From Thauera sp. 28 (GTDB lineage: Bacteria > Pseudomonadota > Gammaproteobacteria > Burkholderiales > Rhodocyclaceae), in assembly GCF_000310145.2 (NCBI RefSeq), contig NZ_AMXA01000004.1, positions 124,001 through 188,000 of the forward strand: 64,000 bases of DNA. The letters run 5' to 3'. A program made the translations under genes and the position numbers. The notes beneath the pieces were generated by a model. The model was not told where the DNA came from, did not search any database, and saw only the letters and a list, made by a program, of their open reading frames with translations. This document shows positions 61,559 through 64,000 of this stretch, one piece after another (the first letter of the stretch is position 1; every line of letters begins with the position of its first letter).

Positions 61559-62776
61559 TCAGCCCGCAGCACCCGCCGCCGGCTGCGCGATACGGGCTTC
61601 GCGGATCGGCAGGTTGATGACCGCGGCGAGCGCGGCGAGCGCCATGTCGGCGTACCACATCCAGCGGTAGTCGCCGAACTCCACCAGGGCCAGTCCGCCC
61701 AGCCAGGCGCCGAAGAAGGCACCCACCTGGTGCGACAGCAGGGTGAGGCCGAACAGGGTGCCGAGGTAGCGCACGCCGAACAGCTTGCCCACCAGCGTGG
61801 CCGTGGGTGGCACAGTGGCCAGCCAGGTGAAGCCGAGGCCGGCGGCGAATACGTAGAACACCCAGGGCGCGGACGGCATCGCCAGGTACCACGCGATCAG
61901 CAGCACGCGCGAGCCGTACATGGCCGCCAGCACGTACTTGCTGCGGTAGCGCGATACGCAGGCGCCGGCGTAGAGGCTGCCGAAGATGTTGGCCAGGCCG
62001 ATGATGGCCAGAGACCAGCTCGCTACCGCAGGCGGCAGGCCGCACAGGTCCACCTCGCCCGGCAGGTGGGTAACGAGGAAGGCGATGTGGAAGCCGCAGG
62101 TGAAGAAGCCCAGGTGCAGCAGCAGGTAGCTGCGGTCGCGCATCGCGTCTCCGATCGCACGCCCGATACCATGGTCGTCGGCGTGCTGTTCCGCGCGCGG
62201 CGCCGCGCGGGTGAGCTTGCCGACCAGCGGCAGCGCGGCCAGGCTCATGAGTGCCATTGCCCACAGGGCGTTGATCCAGCCGAAGGTCTGGATCAGCTTT
62301 TGCAGCAGCGGTGCGAACACGAACTGGCCGAAGGAGCCGCCTGCGTTGATGACCCCGGAGGCCGAGCCGCGCGCCTCGGCCGGCAGGCGCTGGGCTGCGG
62401 CGCCGATCAGCACCGAAAAGCTCGCCGCACCCGCGCCGAGTTGCATCACCAGACCCATCGCGATGGTGAGGCCGAAGGCCGAGTCCATCAAGGGAATCGC
62501 CGCCGTGCCCAAGGCAAGCAGCACGATTGCGGCGAGCAGCACCGGGCGCGGCCCATGGCGGTCGGCCACTGCCCCCGCCAGGGGCTGGATGGCGCCCCAG
62601 GTGAGCTGGCCGATGGCCATCGCCAGGCTGATGGCGGCGATCCCCAGGCCGGTGGCGCTGTTGATCGGGCTCACGAACAGGCCGAGCGACTGGCGCGTGC
62701 CCATGGTGATCATGAGGATACCGGCCGCGGCCAGCGTGGTGATCAGGACGTCGGGCGAGCGCAGGGAGCGGAACAT
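61559..62776 (-). CDS. Major facilitator superfamily transporter
   Basis: A 405-residue carrier with about twelve hydrophobic segments. The first half has ITMGTRQSLGLFVSPINSAT and the MFS loop motif GAVADRHGPRPVLL near residue 68; the second half has GACVSRYRSKYVLAAMYGSR near 270. It resembles the oxalate/monocarboxylate branch of the superfamily. It lies 41 nt before the PrpF-like gene on the same strand, so the two likely form an operon for an unsaturated or branched carboxylic acid. No regulator is adjacent. Ligand unknown. Confidence 0.9.
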   Translation of the reverse strand: MFRSLRSPDVLITTLAAAGILMITMGTRQSLGLFVSPINSATGLGIAAISLAMAIGQLTWGAIQPLAGAVADRHGPRPVLLAAIVLLALGTAAIPLMDSAFGLTIAMGLVMQLGAGAASFSVLIGAAAQRLPAEARGSASGVINAGGSFGQFVFAPLLQKLIQTFGWINALWAMALMSLAALPLVGKLTRAAPRAEQHADDHGIGRAIGDAMRDRSYLLLHLGFFTCGFHIAFLVTHLPGEVDLCGLPPAVASWSLAIIGLANIFGSLYAGACVSRYRSKYVLAAMYGSRVLLIAWYLAMPSAPWVFYVFAAGLGFTWLATVPPTATLVGKLFGVRYLGTLFGLTLLSHQVGAFFGAWLGGLALVEFGDYRWMWYADMALAALAAVINLPIREARIAQPAAGAAG

Positions 62777-62806
62777 GGTGGGTCGGACGGAGAGGAGGGG
62801 CGGGGC

Positions 62807-63640
62807 TTAGGCGCCCGTGAAGAATCGTGGCGCGAGCTCTTGCAGACCAAGCGTTTCGAGCAGCACCCGCAGCCGCTCGGCGGCCTGGCGGCGCGGTGCG
62901 CCCTTCTGGCTGGCGATGATCAGCTCGTTCTTCATCGAGTGTTCCCAGCCGACGAGTTCGGTCACGTTCACCTGATAGCCATGCGACTCCAGCTGCAGGC
63001 AGCGCAGCACGTTGGTGACATGGCTGCCGAATTCGCGGGTGTGGATCGGGTGGCGCCACAGCTCGGCGATCGGCTGCGCCAATGCCTGTTGCTTGTTGCG
63101 GCGCAGGGCGGCGGCGACTTCGGCCTGGCAGCAGGGCACCAGCACGATGAAGCGGGCCTGGCGGGCGAGTGCGAAGTGGATGGCGTCGTCGGTCGCGGTG
63201 TTGCAGGCGTGCAGAGCGGTCACCACATCGATGTGCGCGGGCAGTCGCTCGGAGCTGATCGAGTCGGCCACGCTCAGGTGCTGGAAGCGCATGCCGGCGG
63301 AGAAGCCGAGCTTGTCGGCGAGCCGGCGCGAGCTCATCACCAGTTCCTCGCGCGTTTCGATGCCATGGATGCGGCCTGCGGGCGCCTGGTGGCGGAAGAA
63401 CAGGTCGTACAGGATGAAGCCGAGGTAGGACTTGCCTGCACCGTGGTCGACGAGCTGGATGTCAGCGCGTGCAGCGAGCGCCTCGGCCAGCAGTGGCTCG
63501 ATGAACTGGTAGAGGTGGTAGACCTGCTTGAGCTTGCGCCGGCTGTCCTGGTTGAGCTTGCCGTCGCGGGTCAGGATGTGGAGCTGCTTGAGCAGCTCGA
63601 TCGACTGCCCGGGGCGGATTTCGGGGTGTTCTGATGTCAT
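62807..63640 (-). CDS. SAM-dependent methyltransferase domain protein
   Basis: A 277-residue cytoplasmic protein. The SAM-binding strand reads IQLVDHGAGKSYLGFILYD near residue 63, then IHGIETREELV near 90 and IDVVTALHACNTATDDAI near 120. This is the Methyltransf_32-type layout, in which the usual GxGxG is GAGKS. VLVPCCQAEVA near 150 holds a conserved Cys pair found in this group. The target is unknown; relatives include rRNA and tRNA modifiers. ATG 63640 is chosen because the conserved part begins soon after; a longer frame runs upstream. It lies 30 nt before the MFS gene on the same strand. Confidence 0.75.
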   Translation of the reverse strand: MTSEHPEIRPGQSIELLKQLHILTRDGKLNQDSRRKLKQVYHLYQFIEPLLAEALAARADIQLVDHGAGKSYLGFILYDLFFRHQAPAGRIHGIETREELVMSSRRLADKLGFSAGMRFQHLSVADSISSERLPAHIDVVTALHACNTATDDAIHFALARQARFIVLVPCCQAEVAAALRRNKQQALAQPIAELWRHPIHTREFGSHVTNVLRCLQLESHGYQVNVTELVGWEHSMKNELIIASQKGAPRRQAAERLRVLLETLGLQELAPRFFTGA

Positions 63641-63791
63641 GGGGCAGGCGTGCGGCTCGGCATGGGCTTGGGTTCGCAAGTGTACGGCGAACCGTGCCCG
63701 GCTGCAGCAACTGCCGGCGTCGGGGGCGATGGCCTCGCGCAGGGCGGCATCCTGGCCTAGATTGAAACAGGAGCCTCGAGAGGATTGATCC

Positions 63792-64000
63792 ATGTCGACA
63801 TGGCAAGCGAAGGAGCAGTTGTCCATAGTGCCCGGCAAGCGTCCGGACGGTCGACAGGCTCGCCCGGCAGTGGCACTCCTTTGGCGGGCCTGGGCGCAGG
63901 TGATCTGTATGCTGTGCGCAGCCTTGCTGCTCGCCGCCTGTTCTGCCGGCGAATTGCCGCAAACCAGCGCGCCGCCTGATGAAGCACCTGCAGGGAGCGA
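63792..64000 (+). CDS. Lipoprotein, 3' end outside window
   Basis: The frame from ATG 63792 is open to the window edge. After about 35 mostly polar residues comes a hydrophobic stretch ending in a lipobox, LLLAACSAGE, so the cysteine near residue 53 should be lipidated. The signal sequence proper would then begin late; an in-frame GTG or ATG closer to ICMLCAALLLAAC could be the true start. The mature part visible is proline-rich (PQTSAPPDEAPAG), a linker seen in many periplasmic lipoproteins. Product otherwise unknown. Confidence 0.55.
   Translation, partial: MSTWQAKEQLSIVPGKRPDGRQARPAVALLWRAWAQVICMLCAALLLAACSAGELPQTSAPPDEAPAGS

Overview
The window looks like the chromosome of a high-GC betaproteobacterium, most likely Rhodocyclales of the Thauera/Azoarcus/Aromatoleum type. 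I base this on the GC-rich codon use, the many TRAP transporters, an NnrS protein, a MaoC-Pta fusion and the style of the gene neighbourhoods. No rRNA, tRNA or CRISPR array was seen. The first gene is cut at its 5' end and the last at its 3' end.

Region 1 (about 1-33,300) is mostly a sulfonate and anion dissimilation region. Its core matches the taurine pathway described for Rhodobacter sphaeroides (tauR, tauKLM, tauXY, tauZ, xsc, pta). TauKLM (17,026-20,132) would import taurine. TauXY (15,006-16,868) would oxidise it to sulfoacetaldehyde. Xsc (7,292-9,109, thiamine-diphosphate dependent) would release sulfite and acetyl phosphate, and TauZ (9,213-10,253) would export the sulfur product. AckA and MaoC-Pta (30,526-33,110) would turn acetyl phosphate into acetate/ATP or acetyl-CoA. 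A MocR-type TauR (13,330-14,847) sits beside the tauX promoter, which carries a paired ACTGGYCC motif. thiC-thiS-thiG are embedded between tauZ and tauR, so synthesis of the Xsc cofactor is physically tied to the pathway. Divergent from xsc is an unexplained four-gene operon (7,059 to 3,574, minus strand): CobS-like AAA+ ATPase, CobT-like VWA protein and two Lin0512-family proteins. There is no CobN chelatase in the window. This is my best candidate for an undescribed system. A second TRAP transporter occupies the left edge.

The rest of region 1 holds: a LysR regulator with GltS, an amidohydrolase and a translationally coupled CobW GTPase; a MocR regulator divergent from a LysE exporter with a three-site operator; gamma-glutamyltransferase; and a tandem block of REP-like palindromes.

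Region 2 (33,300-36,640) is housekeeping: glmU and glmS in amino-sugar synthesis, ending in a good intrinsic terminator. Region 3 (36,640-43,650) is accessory. It has a RelE/NadS-type toxin-antitoxin pair with a 33-bp operator that covers a seemingly leaderless promoter. About 1 kb of decayed DNA follows, including a methyltransferase remnant. Then comes a 1715-residue exonuclease-RecQ-UvrD fusion, again with a promoter almost abutting its start codon.

Region 4 (43,650-64,000) is mixed: a DsbB/DsbA-like pair, a dual-receiver diguanylate cyclase, a CadR-type MerR regulator with a CDF exporter, ChrA, NnrS, a lone Rieske protein, a periplasmic DsrE protein, and a cobalamin-riboswitch-controlled TonB receptor with a PepSY membrane protein. 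It continues with a partly destroyed metal ABC transporter locus, a histidine phosphatase, a GGDEF-EAL protein, a PrpF isomerase with an MFS carrier, a methyltransferase and the start of a lipoprotein gene.
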